From contig JBBDIK010000014.1 in assembly GCA_040880465.1 (NCBI GenBank), positions 1 to 64,000 on the forward strand: a stretch of 64,000 nucleotides of DNA, in the 5' to 3' direction. The notes under the pieces were generated by a model. The model made no database searches and had not been told where the DNA came from. It saw nothing but the letters and a program-made list of their open reading frames with translations. Origin of the DNA: JBBDIK01 sp040880465 (GTDB lineage Bacteria > Actinomycetota > UBA4738 > JBBDHU01). Both the position numbers and the translations under genes were made by a program. Positions 11,286 to 19,002 of the stretch are shown here, piece by piece (positions within the stretch are counted from its first letter, which is position 1; each line of letters opens with the position of its first letter).

Positions 11286-12464
11286 TTAGGGCATCGCCTC
11301 AGCGAACGCCTTCTCGAACACCGGCAGCGCCTGCTCGATCATCTCGTCGCTGGCCGTGATCGAGATCCGGAAATATCCGGGCAGCTCGACGATCGACCCG
11401 GGAAGGATGTAGACCTCGTCCTGCGCGAGCCGTTCGGTGAAGGCGTCGTCGTCGGGGTTCGGCGACTTCGGGAGGAGGTAGAAGGCTCCCTCAGGTACGT
11501 GCAGCTCGTATCCCGCCGCGCGTAGGCCCTCGACCATCCGGTCGCGCTTGCGCTGGAGGTGCTCGAGATCGATGGTCATACCCTCGAGATCCCCGATCAT
11601 GTACTGCTGGATCGCGTTCGGGAACGCCCAGCCGACGACCAGGGACTGCGCGAACACGGCGGTCCGCACCGACTCGCGGTCCGGCATGCTCGGGGGCAGG
11701 GCGACGTAGCCGACGCGCTCGCCGGGGGTCAGGAGCTGCTTGCCGTAGGTGTAGATCAGGAACGAGTGAGGGTAGAACGCGACCGGTGACACGTGTTCGT
11801 TCGGGGTGTAGACGATGCGGTTGTAGGCCTCGTCCGAGAGCAGCCAGACGGGTCGGCCGTTGCGTTCGGACGCTCCGGCGAGGATCTGCGCGAGACGCTC
11901 GAGGTCGTCGGCCGGATACATCCGGCCCGTCGGATTGTGGGGCGTGTTCACGATGACGATCCGCGTGCGTTCGGTGATCGCGGCGGCGATCGCGTCGAGC
12001 GGCAGGTCGAAGTCCGGAGGCGGGATCTTGACCCCGACCGGGACGCCGCCCGCCGACACGATCATGGACTCGTAGAAGAACCACGGCGGGGAGAGGTAGA
12101 CCACTTCGTCACCGGGATCGAGCAGGGTTCGCATGCAGATCGAAAGGCCGGCGAACGCGCCGGTCGTCATCGAGATGTCATCGGGTTCGAACGGCATCCC
12201 GGTCCGGCCGCGCAGGGCCGAGGCGACAGCTTCCTGGGCGCTGTCGACGTTCTCCTTGTAGGCGAACCAGTCCTTGTCCTGTGGCTCGGCCCAGCGCCTG
12301 ACCGCGGCGGTGAAGCCGGGCAGCGGCATCTCCTGGGGGTTCCCGGCGACGAAATCGGCCCCGGGGGCGGTGCGGTTCCCCCAGGCCCCTTCGAGGAAGA
12401 AGCGCATGAAGGGCATCATCGGGGCCATGATCCGGTCGTTCTGTTCTGCCAGATGGTGGGTCAC
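11286..12464 (-). CDS. Class I/II pyridoxal-phosphate aminotransferase
   Basis: The 392-residue product is a fold-type I PLP enzyme. Visible landmarks are NTPHNPTGRMYP (the NPTG turn), SDEAYNRIVY (the Asp that holds the pyridine nitrogen and the Tyr), YGKQLLTPGERVGY (Schiff-base lysine) and the C-terminal YFRISITA (substrate carboxylate arginine). It probably transfers amino groups between an amino acid and a 2-oxo acid; the exact substrate is unknown. GTG 12464 is chosen because AAGGAGG lies on the minus strand directly upstream with good spacing; the in-frame ATG at 12494 lacks this. It lies between smpB and ssrA on the opposite strand. Confidence 0.85.
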   Translation of the reverse strand: MTHHLAEQNDRIMAPMMPFMRFFLEGAWGNRTAPGADFVAGNPQEMPLPGFTAAVRRWAEPQDKDWFAYKENVDSAQEAVASALRGRTGMPFEPDDISMTTGAFAGLSICMRTLLDPGDEVVYLSPPWFFYESMIVSAGGVPVGVKIPPPDFDLPLDAIAAAITERTRIVIVNTPHNPTGRMYPADDLERLAQILAGASERNGRPVWLLSDEAYNRIVYTPNEHVSPVAFYPHSFLIYTYGKQLLTPGERVGYVALPPSMPDRESVRTAVFAQSLVVGWAFPNAIQQYMIGDLEGMTIDLEHLQRKRDRMVEGLRAAGYELHVPEGAFYLLPKSPNPDDDAFTERLAQDEVYILPGSIVELPGYFRISITASDEMIEQALPVFEKAFAEAMP

Positions 12465-12548
12465 CGTCACCTCCTTGAGGTCGAACCCGCCCATCTTCGC
12501 ACTTCGTGCGGTTCCGGGCGAAGTGCCGATCGTGTCGGTGGGCGGGCC

Positions 12549-12554
12549 TATACT
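12549..12554 (+). promoter_or_regulatory. -10 box of ssrA promoter
   Basis: TATACT lies 17 bases before the first base of the tmRNA acceptor stem. It is close to consensus and would leave a roughly ten-base 5' extension to be trimmed by RNase P. No clear -35 hexamer is visible. Confidence 0.6.
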
Positions 12555-12571
12555 TGGAGGACAATTTCATA

Positions 12572-12923
12572 GGGGGTGTACTGGCTTCGACTCGGGCGGG
12601 AACTGCTCGGGAGAAGCGGGCCGAGGAACCCCGGATGCCTCGTTAAACGCCGGGACCATAACCATAAGTGCGGATAACGAATACGCGCTTGCTGCCTAAT
12701 TAGGTAGCCGTCAGACCCGTGACGCCTGCTGGCGGGGATCTGGCGTCGCCAGCAGGCTTACCGCAGCGGCTCGGTCCGGTGGTCGCGGCGGGACATCGCT
12801 TGCCGGACTGGCCGAGAGGAAGCTCCGCCGGTGGGAGCCTCGAGGCGAGATCTCCCGCCGGCTACGCCCGTAGAAGTCCCGGCCGGTCGTTCGAGGACGC
12901 GGGTTCGAATCCCGCCACCTCCA
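12572..12923 (+). ncRNA. ssrA: Transfer-messenger RNA
   Basis: tmRNA rescues stalled ribosomes by acting first as tRNA-Ala and then as a short message. The 5' end GGGGGTG pairs with CACCTCC (12916-12922, one G-U pair) to form the acceptor stem, followed by discriminator A (12923). GCGGGTTCGAATCCCGC makes a perfect T-arm, and the hallmark GTACTGGCTTCGACT sits at the 5' end. CCA is not encoded (CCT follows). The tag frame (12670-12699) encodes ADNEYALAA and stop, shorter than many actinobacterial tags but with the conserved ALAA protease signal read by ClpXP. The GC-rich stretch 12720-12890 can fold into the later pseudoknots. Confidence 0.96.
12670..12699 (+). other. ssrA: tmRNA proteolysis-tag reading frame
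   Basis: The resume codon is most likely GCG at 12670, by analogy with the AGTC-GCA context of Escherichia coli. The frame reads A-D-N-E-Y-A-L-A-A then TAA (12697-12699). Nine residues are encoded, to which the alanine carried by tmRNA is added first. Confidence 0.85.
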
Positions 12924-12986
12924 CCTAGATCGCTTTGGCATGTCGTCTGAACGTTCTTGGAGGTGACATCAGTGCAGGGAGGTTCG

Positions 12987-13364
12987 ATGCGGACCCGGAT
13001 GGCGACGGACGGACCATACGAACGTGGTGACGAGGCCCGGTTCTCGGGTGAGGTCTGGATCGGGCCCAGGCTCTCCGGGGCCGAGGGCAACGCGCATCTG
13101 GTGTCGTTCGCGCCGGGTGCGCGGACGCGGTGGCATTCCCATCCGGGCGGACAGTTCCTCTACGCCGTGACCGGCCGGGGCCTCGTCGGGTCGAGGCGCG
13201 AGGGGGTTCGACCCCTGGGAGCGGGGGACTCGGTCTACGCGGCGCAGGGTGAGGTCCACTGGCACGGGGGTGCGCCTGACGCGCCGCTGGTCCACTTCGC
13301 GGTGAACGTCGGCGGCGATCCGGAATGGTTGGGGCCCGTGACCGACGAGGAGTACGCGGGCTAG
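12987..13364 (+). CDS. Cupin-domain protein
   Basis: A small (125-residue) single-cupin protein. The two cupin motifs are visible: GARTRWHSHPGGQFLYAVTG (metal-ligand H, H and downstream residue) and a second block PLGAGDSVYAAQGEVHWHG. The fold usually binds a divalent metal and may be an isomerase, dioxygenase or sensor; nothing here decides. This subfamily resembles the short cupins often annotated as quercetin-dioxygenase-like. ATG 12987 has GGGAGG just upstream; GTG 12972 with GGAGG eight bases before is nearly as good. The gene follows ssrA and converges on the phosphodiesterase gene with nested stop codons in CTAG (13361-13364). Confidence 0.8.
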   Translation: MRTRMATDGPYERGDEARFSGEVWIGPRLSGAEGNAHLVSFAPGARTRWHSHPGGQFLYAVTGRGLVGSRREGVRPLGAGDSVYAAQGEVHWHGGAPDAPLVHFAVNVGGDPEWLGPVTDEEYAG

Positions 13365-15289
13365 GTTCCGGGCGGCGCGCTCAGCGGCGCGTCAGGCGGG
13401 ATGGCGACGTCGGTGCTCGGGAACGCGCCGGGACCGAACCGCGCCGTCGGACGCCCGGCGATCGAGCGCAGGAAGTCGGCCGGGAGCACCGCGGCGAACT
13501 CCGGGTGGTTGAACTCGTCCCACTGGATGGCATCGCGGGGGACGCCGGGATACTGCACGACGTTCTCGCCGTAGGTGTAGTCGCGAAGCGACGCCGCGAT
13601 CTTGGTGACGGTGTCCGGTGAGCACCGCTCCAGAGCATCGGGTCGCAGGTACACCTCAGCCGGACGGACGCCGTCCGGCTGGATGAGCTGGACACCCCTC
13701 GGCATGCCGAACGCGGTCTGGATGTCGTCCTCGAGCTGGATCGCATCCAGGCGGACGCCGCCGACGTCGTTCACCAACGGGCATTGACCGTGGTCGGCGG
13801 TCACGATCAACACGTACTCACCCGGGAAGCGGCGGTCTAGGCTCTCGCGGAGCCGTCCGAGCTGTTCGTCGACGGCGGCGAGGGCGATCGCCTCCTGTTC
13901 GGCGAGCATGTTGTAGATGTGGCCGGCGTAGTCGGGCGCCTTGTAGTTGATGTACAGGAGGCTCGTCGCCTCTGTCTGCCCGATCGCTTCCGAGTCGAAG
14001 AGCTCCTCGATGACGTCGCCCTGGTACCAGATGATCGGCGGGGAGCAGCACACCGACGGGCCGCCTGTCGGTGTGAACTGATCGCCCTCGACCGGTCCCG
14101 TGTAGGAAGCGACGTACGTATCCAGCGTCGAGCGCGGCGGAACGACGTTCGGCAGGCGGTAGTACTCGGGGTTCTGCGACTGCCACTGCTGCGTCCGGTC
14201 CTCGTCGTAGTAGATGGCCGGCGCCTTGCTGCCGGCGAGGCCCGGTGGGCGTCCGATCATCCCCAGGTGCCAGATCTGGTAGCCGATCTCTCCGATCCAC
14301 GATCGGTTGCCGGTCTGCTCCTGCCACCACTCGGCCAGCGTCGGGACCAGGATGGTCGACGTGTCCGCGGCACCGTCGTCGCCGTAGGCCTTGGCCACGC
14401 TGCCGTCGGGGTAGCGGATGAAGTGGCCGCTGATCCCGTGGGTACGCGGGAACGCGCCGGTCGAGATCGTCGCGTGCGCACACGCGGTGACCGCGGGGTT
14501 CGAGCCCATGATCGCGTTGGTGAAGTTGGTGCCTTCGCCCATCAGCCTGCGCAGGTTCGGCCAGGCGTTCGGCCACTGCTGGAGCGCGTTCCAACCGCCC
14601 CCGTCGATGACGAACGTGACGATGACCTTTGGGGGGTGGGCGTGAGTCGCGACCGCCGGGATCACGCCGCCATCGGGTGCGGGGAAGGACTCGGACATGA
14701 ACTCGGCCGTGGTCGGCGCCAGGTCTGCGAGGGTGACCCGTTCATCGCGGATCCTCGAGGGGACGACATGCCCGGGGCCGTGGAAGACGAGGGGGATCCG
14801 TTCGAGGTACATCCAGGGTGCGGCGTGCGAGGAACGCGGGTCGTCGGGGACCAGGGAACGCGACTCCGGCGGGTAGTTCGCACTGTTGTAGGGGTAGACG
14901 AGGAGTTGGAGTTCGCCGGACCGGCCCGGATAGAACCCGCGGTTGACGAGCTCCATCGTCTCGGCGCCGAGGTCCGACGCCATCTGCTCCACGCTCTCGG
15001 CCGGTGAGGGCGCCGCGATCCGCCGGAGCGCATCGCCGATGACGACTCCGCCCGCGGCGACCGCCGTTCCGGCGAGCGCGGCTCCGGCGAGGAACCTTCG
15101 GCGGGAGTGGTCGGGGATGTCGGGCTCATGCGAGCGTCGGGACGCTAGGACCAGCAGAACCCCGACGGACGCAGCGCCCACGATGGCCATCCCCCAGACG
15201 GTTCGTACGAGCAGGCCCGAGATCGCCGTCACCAGAAGGACGGCGAACAGACCGAGCGCGAGCCAGATATCGCTCCTGCGGGCTTCCAC
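13361..15289 (-). CDS. Membrane-anchored alkaline-phosphatase-superfamily phosphodiesterase, apparently permuted
   Basis: The 642-residue protein starts with two membrane helices (about 8-28 and 32-49), a basic loop, then a twin-arginine motif SRRRFLA (62-68) leading into a third hydrophobic segment (68-87). The rest is an exported alkaline-phosphatase/type I phosphodiesterase domain: FVID (D229), PAVTACAHATISTG (probable nucleophile T268), APDYAGH (D453, H457) and VTADHGQ (D499, H500) match two-metal ligands. Oddly, the segment that normally closes this fold and gives the last metal histidine (H...PLVFHGPG...VTLADLAPT) lies before the catalytic aspartate, at about 155-192. Substrate is unknown. 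It shares stop bases with the upstream cupin and is divergent from fabI. Confidence 0.8.
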   Translation of the reverse strand: MEARRSDIWLALGLFAVLLVTAISGLLVRTVWGMAIVGAASVGVLLVLASRRSHEPDIPDHSRRRFLAGAALAGTAVAAGGVVIGDALRRIAAPSPAESVEQMASDLGAETMELVNRGFYPGRSGELQLLVYPYNSANYPPESRSLVPDDPRSSHAAPWMYLERIPLVFHGPGHVVPSRIRDERVTLADLAPTTAEFMSESFPAPDGGVIPAVATHAHPPKVIVTFVIDGGGWNALQQWPNAWPNLRRLMGEGTNFTNAIMGSNPAVTACAHATISTGAFPRTHGISGHFIRYPDGSVAKAYGDDGAADTSTILVPTLAEWWQEQTGNRSWIGEIGYQIWHLGMIGRPPGLAGSKAPAIYYDEDRTQQWQSQNPEYYRLPNVVPPRSTLDTYVASYTGPVEGDQFTPTGGPSVCCSPPIIWYQGDVIEELFDSEAIGQTEATSLLYINYKAPDYAGHIYNMLAEQEAIALAAVDEQLGRLRESLDRRFPGEYVLIVTADHGQCPLVNDVGGVRLDAIQLEDDIQTAFGMPRGVQLIQPDGVRPAEVYLRPDALERCSPDTVTKIAASLRDYTYGENVVQYPGVPRDAIQWDEFNHPEFAAVLPADFLRSIAGRPTARFGPGAFPSTDVAIPPDAPLSAPPGT

Positions 15290-15390
15290 GGCGCCGATTC
15301 TCCCAGAGGGTTGCGGATGCAGGCAGAGCGGCCTGTCTCAGACCTGCCGCTCCACCCCTGTAGAGTGATTCGACGCACGGGGGGGTGCAG

Positions 15391-16176
15391 ATGCTGCTCG
15401 ATGGCAAACGGCTGCTGATCACCGGGGTGCTGACCCCGCAGTCCATCGCGTTCGCCGCCGCCCAAGCCGCGCAGGAACAGGGCGCCGAGATCGTGCTCAC
15501 GTCGTTCGGCAAGGCGATGGGGCTGACGGAGAAGAGCGCCCGGCGCCTGCCGGACCCGCCCGATGTGCTCGAGATGGACGTGAACGACCCGGCGCACATC
15601 ACGGCCGTCGCAGACGAGCTCAAGCTCCGGTGGGAGTCGCTGGATGGGTTCCTGCATGCGATCGCGTTCGCTCCCAAAGACGCGCTCGGGGGCAACTTCC
15701 TCCACACCGAGTGGGAGAGTGTCGCGACCGCCGTCCAGACGAGCGCCTTCTCGTTGAAGGCCCTCGCGGTCGGGATGCAGCCGCTGATGGAACACAGCGG
15801 CGGATCCATCGTCTCGCTCGACTTCGATGCGCAGGTAGCCTGGCCGATCTACGACTGGATGGGTGTGGCGAAAGCCGCGCTCGAGTCCGTCACCCGTTAC
15901 CTCGCCCGGGACCTTGGGCCCAAGGGGATCCGGGTCAACGCCGTCAGTGCCGGACCGCTCAAGACGATCGCGGCCAAGGGCATCCCCGGCTTCGATGCCA
16001 TCGCGAGTGCGTGGGAGCAGCAGGCGCCGCTCGGCTGGGACGTGAGTGACCCCGAGCCGGTCGCGCATGCGATCGCGTTCCTGCTCTCGGACTGGTCGAA
16101 GGGCATCTCGGCGGAGATCATCCACGTCGACGGTGGGTTCCACGCGATGGGCACGCGCCTCCGCGGCCCCGAGTAG
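15391..16176 (+). CDS. fabI: Enoyl-[acyl-carrier-protein] reductase FabI (InhA-like)
   Basis: FabI carries out the last, NADH-dependent step of each fatty-acid elongation round. The 261-residue product is a short-chain dehydrogenase of the enoyl reductase branch: LLITGVLTPQSIAFAAA (nucleotide site with the atypical spacing of FabI), DGFLHAIAFAP, and catalytic Tyr154 and Lys161 in YDWMGVAK (Y-x6-K, the InhA arrangement), then VSAGPLKTIAAKGI substrate loop. This is the enzyme class hit by isoniazid and triclosan. ATG 15391 is preceded by a G-run; GTG 15385 is possible. A TAGAGT box lies about 25 bases upstream. Other fab genes are 44 kb away (60-64 kb). Confidence 0.93.
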   Translation: MLLDGKRLLITGVLTPQSIAFAAAQAAQEQGAEIVLTSFGKAMGLTEKSARRLPDPPDVLEMDVNDPAHITAVADELKLRWESLDGFLHAIAFAPKDALGGNFLHTEWESVATAVQTSAFSLKALAVGMQPLMEHSGGSIVSLDFDAQVAWPIYDWMGVAKAALESVTRYLARDLGPKGIRVNAVSAGPLKTIAAKGIPGFDAIASAWEQQAPLGWDVSDPEPVAHAIAFLLSDWSKGISAEIIHVDGGFHAMGTRLRGPE

Positions 16177-16190
16177 TCAGCCCCTCCGCG

Positions 16191-16568
16191 CTAGCGCATC
16201 CAGTCGGGCGTCGGCATCTCCTCGCCGTCGGCGGAGAAGAACCGGATACCGGTAGGCTTCGCCAGGACCGCTTCGAACGGTTCGTCGCCTTCGACGGAGA
16301 GCTGATGGACCGCACCCGGCGGGATGATGATGGTATCGCCCGGCTCGACGTCGTGCGCTTCGAATCCGATGGTCATGCTCCCGCGGCCGGAGATCACGAT
16401 GACGACCTCCTCGCGATCGTGGCTGTGAGCCACCGTTGTAGCGCCGGGCTCCTTCTGCGTATGTACGACAACGACCTCGACCGCGCCGGTGCTCTCGGTC
16501 GCCAGTCCCGTGTAGGTGTTGCCTTCGCGTGCCGACGAAGCCGCCTCGCCGTGCTTGACCACGGGCAT
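16191..16568 (-). CDS. Cupin-domain protein
   Basis: A 125-residue cupin with VAHSHDREEVVIVISGRGSM (first motif: H, H, E) and DTIIIPPGAVHQLSVEGDEPF (second motif with the third histidine). It may bind a metal, but no reaction can be assigned. ATG 16568 is preceded on its strand by AAGGAGG with four bases spacing, a strong ribosome site. It lies between fabI (convergent, 14 bases) and selD (divergent). It is not closely similar to the cupin at 12987, so no recent duplication is suggested. Confidence 0.82.
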   Translation of the reverse strand: MPVVKHGEAASSAREGNTYTGLATESTGAVEVVVVHTQKEPGATTVAHSHDREEVVIVISGRGSMTIGFEAHDVEPGDTIIIPPGAVHQLSVEGDEPFEAVLAKPTGIRFFSADGEEMPTPDWMR

Positions 16569-16644
16569 GATGCCCTCCTTCGCTCCTGCCCGAGGATAGC
16601 CGGGGCCTACCCTCGGGCGCCAGGGGGAGGTGAAGGTGCTCCCG

Positions 16645-16650
16645 TATGCT
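16645..16650 (+). promoter_or_regulatory. -10 box of leaderless selD promoter
   Basis: TATGCT is followed by six bases and then ATG 16657, so transcription would begin at or within a base or two of the start codon. No ribosome site is present between them. Confidence 0.55.
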
Positions 16651-16656
16651 CGGAAC

Positions 16657-17709
16657 ATGGGTGACCCGAGGAAGCTCACCAGCTACAGCCACGGTGCCGG
16701 CTGCGCGTGCAAGCTCGGACCGAAGGAACTTGCAGAGGTGATGGGCGGGCTCGAGCTGCCCGCCATCCCGCCGGCGGTGCTCGTCGGGGCAGAGACCTCC
16801 GACGACGCCGCGGTCTACCTGCCGCCGGGCGGTGGGCCCGCCGTGATCGCGACGACCGACTTCTTCACCCCTATCGTGGACGATCCGCAGGATTGGGGTC
16901 GCATAGCGGCGGCCAACGCGGTCAGCGACATCTACGCGATGGGCGGAACACCGGCGTTCGCGCTGAATCTCGTGGCGTGGCCGGTCGATGAACTGCCGCT
17001 CGAGATGCTGGGACGGGTCCTGGCCGGTGGTGCGAAGGTCGCGGCCGAGGCCGGGTTCGCGATCCTCGGCGGGCATTCGATCACCGACCCCGAGCCCAAG
17101 TACGGGATGGTCGTCGTGGGGTTCGCCGATCCCGACGCGATCATGCGGAACTCGACGGCCCGAGCCGGCGATCGGCTGCTGCTCACGAAGCCGCTTGGCC
17201 TCGGGATGATCTCGACGGCGATCAAGCGTGGCGTGGCGGGCAGCGAACAGATCCGGGCGGCCGTCGACACCATGACGACCTTGAATGCGGCGGCTGCTGA
17301 GGCGATGGTCGCCGCGCCCGGCACCAGCGCCGCCACCGACGTCACGGGCTTCGGGCTCCTCGGGCACCTCCGGGAGATGCTTATCGCGTCCGGACTCTCG
17401 GCGACGCTCGATGCGGCAGCGCCTGAGCTCCTCCCCGGTGTCCTGGACCTCGCGCAGCGAGATGTCGTGGCCGGCGGGACGAAACGGAACCACGCGTTCC
17501 TGCAGGGCTTCGTGGACTGGGGCGACCTGACCGCGCCGGAGCAGCTCGTGCTGGCCGACGCCCAAACCTCAGGCGGGCTCCTGATCGCCACGGGGGATGT
17601 TGGCGCGCTGACGGCGGCTCTGACGGAGCGCGGAATACCGTGGTCGGATGTCGGTGTTGTCGAGGAAGGACCCCCACGCATCGCCCTCCGGGGACGTGTC
17701 CGGGGGTGA
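16657..17709 (+). CDS. selD: Selenide, water dikinase (selenophosphate synthetase)
   Basis: SelD makes selenophosphate from selenide and ATP, the selenium donor for selenocysteine and 2-selenouridine in tRNA. The 350-residue protein has the family N-terminus LTSYSHGAGCACKLGP with catalytic residues C16 and K19, DDAAVY, the ATP/Mg loop AANAVSDIYAMGG, FAILGGHSI and ATDVTGFGLLGHL. The active-site residue is cysteine, not selenocysteine, and C18 is also present. Translation from ATG 16657 fits the usual short N-terminus, and the TATGCT box six bases before it suggests a leaderless message. No selA, selB, selC or selU is in the window, so the use of selenophosphate here is open. Confidence 0.95.
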   Translation: MGDPRKLTSYSHGAGCACKLGPKELAEVMGGLELPAIPPAVLVGAETSDDAAVYLPPGGGPAVIATTDFFTPIVDDPQDWGRIAAANAVSDIYAMGGTPAFALNLVAWPVDELPLEMLGRVLAGGAKVAAEAGFAILGGHSITDPEPKYGMVVVGFADPDAIMRNSTARAGDRLLLTKPLGLGMISTAIKRGVAGSEQIRAAVDTMTTLNAAAAEAMVAAPGTSAATDVTGFGLLGHLREMLIASGLSATLDAAAPELLPGVLDLAQRDVVAGGTKRNHAFLQGFVDWGDLTAPEQLVLADAQTSGGLLIATGDVGALTAALTERGIPWSDVGVVEEGPPRIALRGRVRG

Positions 17710-17742
17710 ATCCCACCCCATTGATAGGATTCAGGCACCGAG

Positions 17743-18144
17743 ATGGCCGAGCTGAGCAGTGCATCCTTCAAGGAGATCGTCGATCAGGGACTCCGAGAGT
17801 TCCCGAACGAGTGCTGCGGTGTCATCGCGGCCGAAGGTGGTGTGCCGGCCAAGGTGTTCCCGATGACGAACGTGGACGCGAGCCCCGTGACGTACCGCCT
17901 GCACCCGAAGGAGCAGCTCCGGGTGTGGGACGAGATGGAGGAGCAGGGCTGGGATCTGTGGGCGATCTACCACTCCCACACGCACTCGGAGGCCTACCCG
18001 TCCGAGACGGACCGGCGGCAGGCGTTCTACCCTGACAGTCTGTATATGGTGCTCTCGCTCTCCGACCGCGAGAACCCGGTGCTCCGGGCCTTCCGCATCG
18101 AGGAGGATGGGGACATCATCGAAGAGGACGTGACCATCACATGA
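17743..18144 (+). CDS. mec: JAMM/MPN+ metallopeptidase, Mec-like (M67)
   Basis: In Mycobacterium tuberculosis, Mec cuts newly made cysteine from the C-terminus of the carrier CysO. This 133-residue protein shows the complete JAMM zinc site: Glu23 in PNECCG, then His77, His79, Ser87 and Asp90 in YHSHTHSEAYPSETD. The size is that of a bare catalytic domain. It begins a tight operon: its TGA overlaps the next ATG (ATGA, 18141-18144), and the carrier, the E1-like enzyme and CysM follow. A TAGGAT -10 box (17725-17730) is 12 bases before the start. In this operon it may both release cysteine and trim the carrier's two extra residues. Confidence 0.92.
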   Translation: MAELSSASFKEIVDQGLREFPNECCGVIAAEGGVPAKVFPMTNVDASPVTYRLHPKEQLRVWDEMEEQGWDLWAIYHSHTHSEAYPSETDRRQAFYPDSLYMVLSLSDRENPVLRAFRIEEDGDIIEEDVTIT

Positions 18145-18989
18145 GCGAGCCGATGTTCAACGAGGAGCAGGTCGTCCGCTACGCGCGGCACATCATCCTG
18201 CCCGGCATCGGCGGCGCCGGCCAGCGCAAGCTCCTGGACGCGAAGGTCCTGTGCATCGGAGCCGGTGGGCTCGGTTCGCCGATCGCCATGTACCTGGCGG
18301 CGGCAGGGATCGGGACCCTCGGCATCCTGGACTTCGACAAGGTGGACCTCACCAATCTGCAGCGCCAGATCGCGCATGGAACGGAGGACGTGGGTGCATC
18401 CAAGGTCGAGTCGGCGGCCGAAACGGTCGCGTCGCTGAACCCCGGCGTGGACGTCGTCAAGTACGACACGATCCTGACCTCCGCGAACGCATCGGAGATC
18501 ATCGAACCGTGGGACATCGTGATCGACGGGACCGACAACTTCCCCGTGCGCTACCTCGTGAACGACATGACTCAGTGGCTGGGCAAGCCGCTGGTGTACG
18601 GGTCCATCTACCAATGGGAGGGCCAGAACACGGTCTTCATGCCCGGGCAGGAGTCGCCGTGCTACCGATGCTTGTACCCGGAGCCGCCGCCGCCCGGAAC
18701 GGTGCCGAGCTGCGCCGAGGGTGGCGTGTTCGGCGTGCTGCCGGGCATCGTCGGATGCATCCAGGCGACAGAGGCCATCAAGCTGATCCTGGGCGAGGGC
18801 GACCCGCTCGTTGGGCGACTCCTGATCTTCGATGCGATGGGGATGGACTTCACCACGGTGAAGGTGAAGTGGGATCCGGAGTGCCCGGTGTGCGGGAAGA
18901 ACCCGACGATCACCGAGCCGATCGACTACGACCAGTTCTGCGGCATCGTCACGCCTGCGGTCCAGCAGGCGGCCGAGGCCGTTTCCTAG
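18141..18989 (+). CDS. moeB: E1-like adenylyltransferase (MoeB/ThiF family) for the CysO-type carrier
   Basis: These enzymes adenylate the C-terminal glycine of a small ubiquitin-like carrier so that it can take up sulfur. The 282-residue product has the nucleotide motif VLCIGAGGLGSPIAMYLAAAGIG, DFDKVDLTNLQRQ (arginine finger region), DGTDNFPVRYLVND, the zinc pair CYRC...CPVC and the catalytic-cysteine loop VPSCAEGGVFGVLPG. It has no C-terminal rhodanese domain, unlike mycobacterial MoeZ, so sulfur must come from another protein. It sits between mec and the carrier gene, with four-base overlap upstream and 13 bases downstream; this argues for service to that carrier rather than to molybdopterin or thiamine synthesis. 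Confidence 0.9.
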   Translation: MSEPMFNEEQVVRYARHIILPGIGGAGQRKLLDAKVLCIGAGGLGSPIAMYLAAAGIGTLGILDFDKVDLTNLQRQIAHGTEDVGASKVESAAETVASLNPGVDVVKYDTILTSANASEIIEPWDIVIDGTDNFPVRYLVNDMTQWLGKPLVYGSIYQWEGQNTVFMPGQESPCYRCLYPEPPPPGTVPSCAEGGVFGVLPGIVGCIQATEAIKLILGEGDPLVGRLLIFDAMGMDFTTVKVKWDPECPVCGKNPTITEPIDYDQFCGIVTPAVQQAAEAVS

Positions 18990-19002
18990 GGGAGGACACA
19001 GG

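Noticed and set aside
16700..16711. Selenocysteine in SelD active site
   Set aside because: The codons at residues 16 and 18 are cysteine codons (TGC), not TGA.
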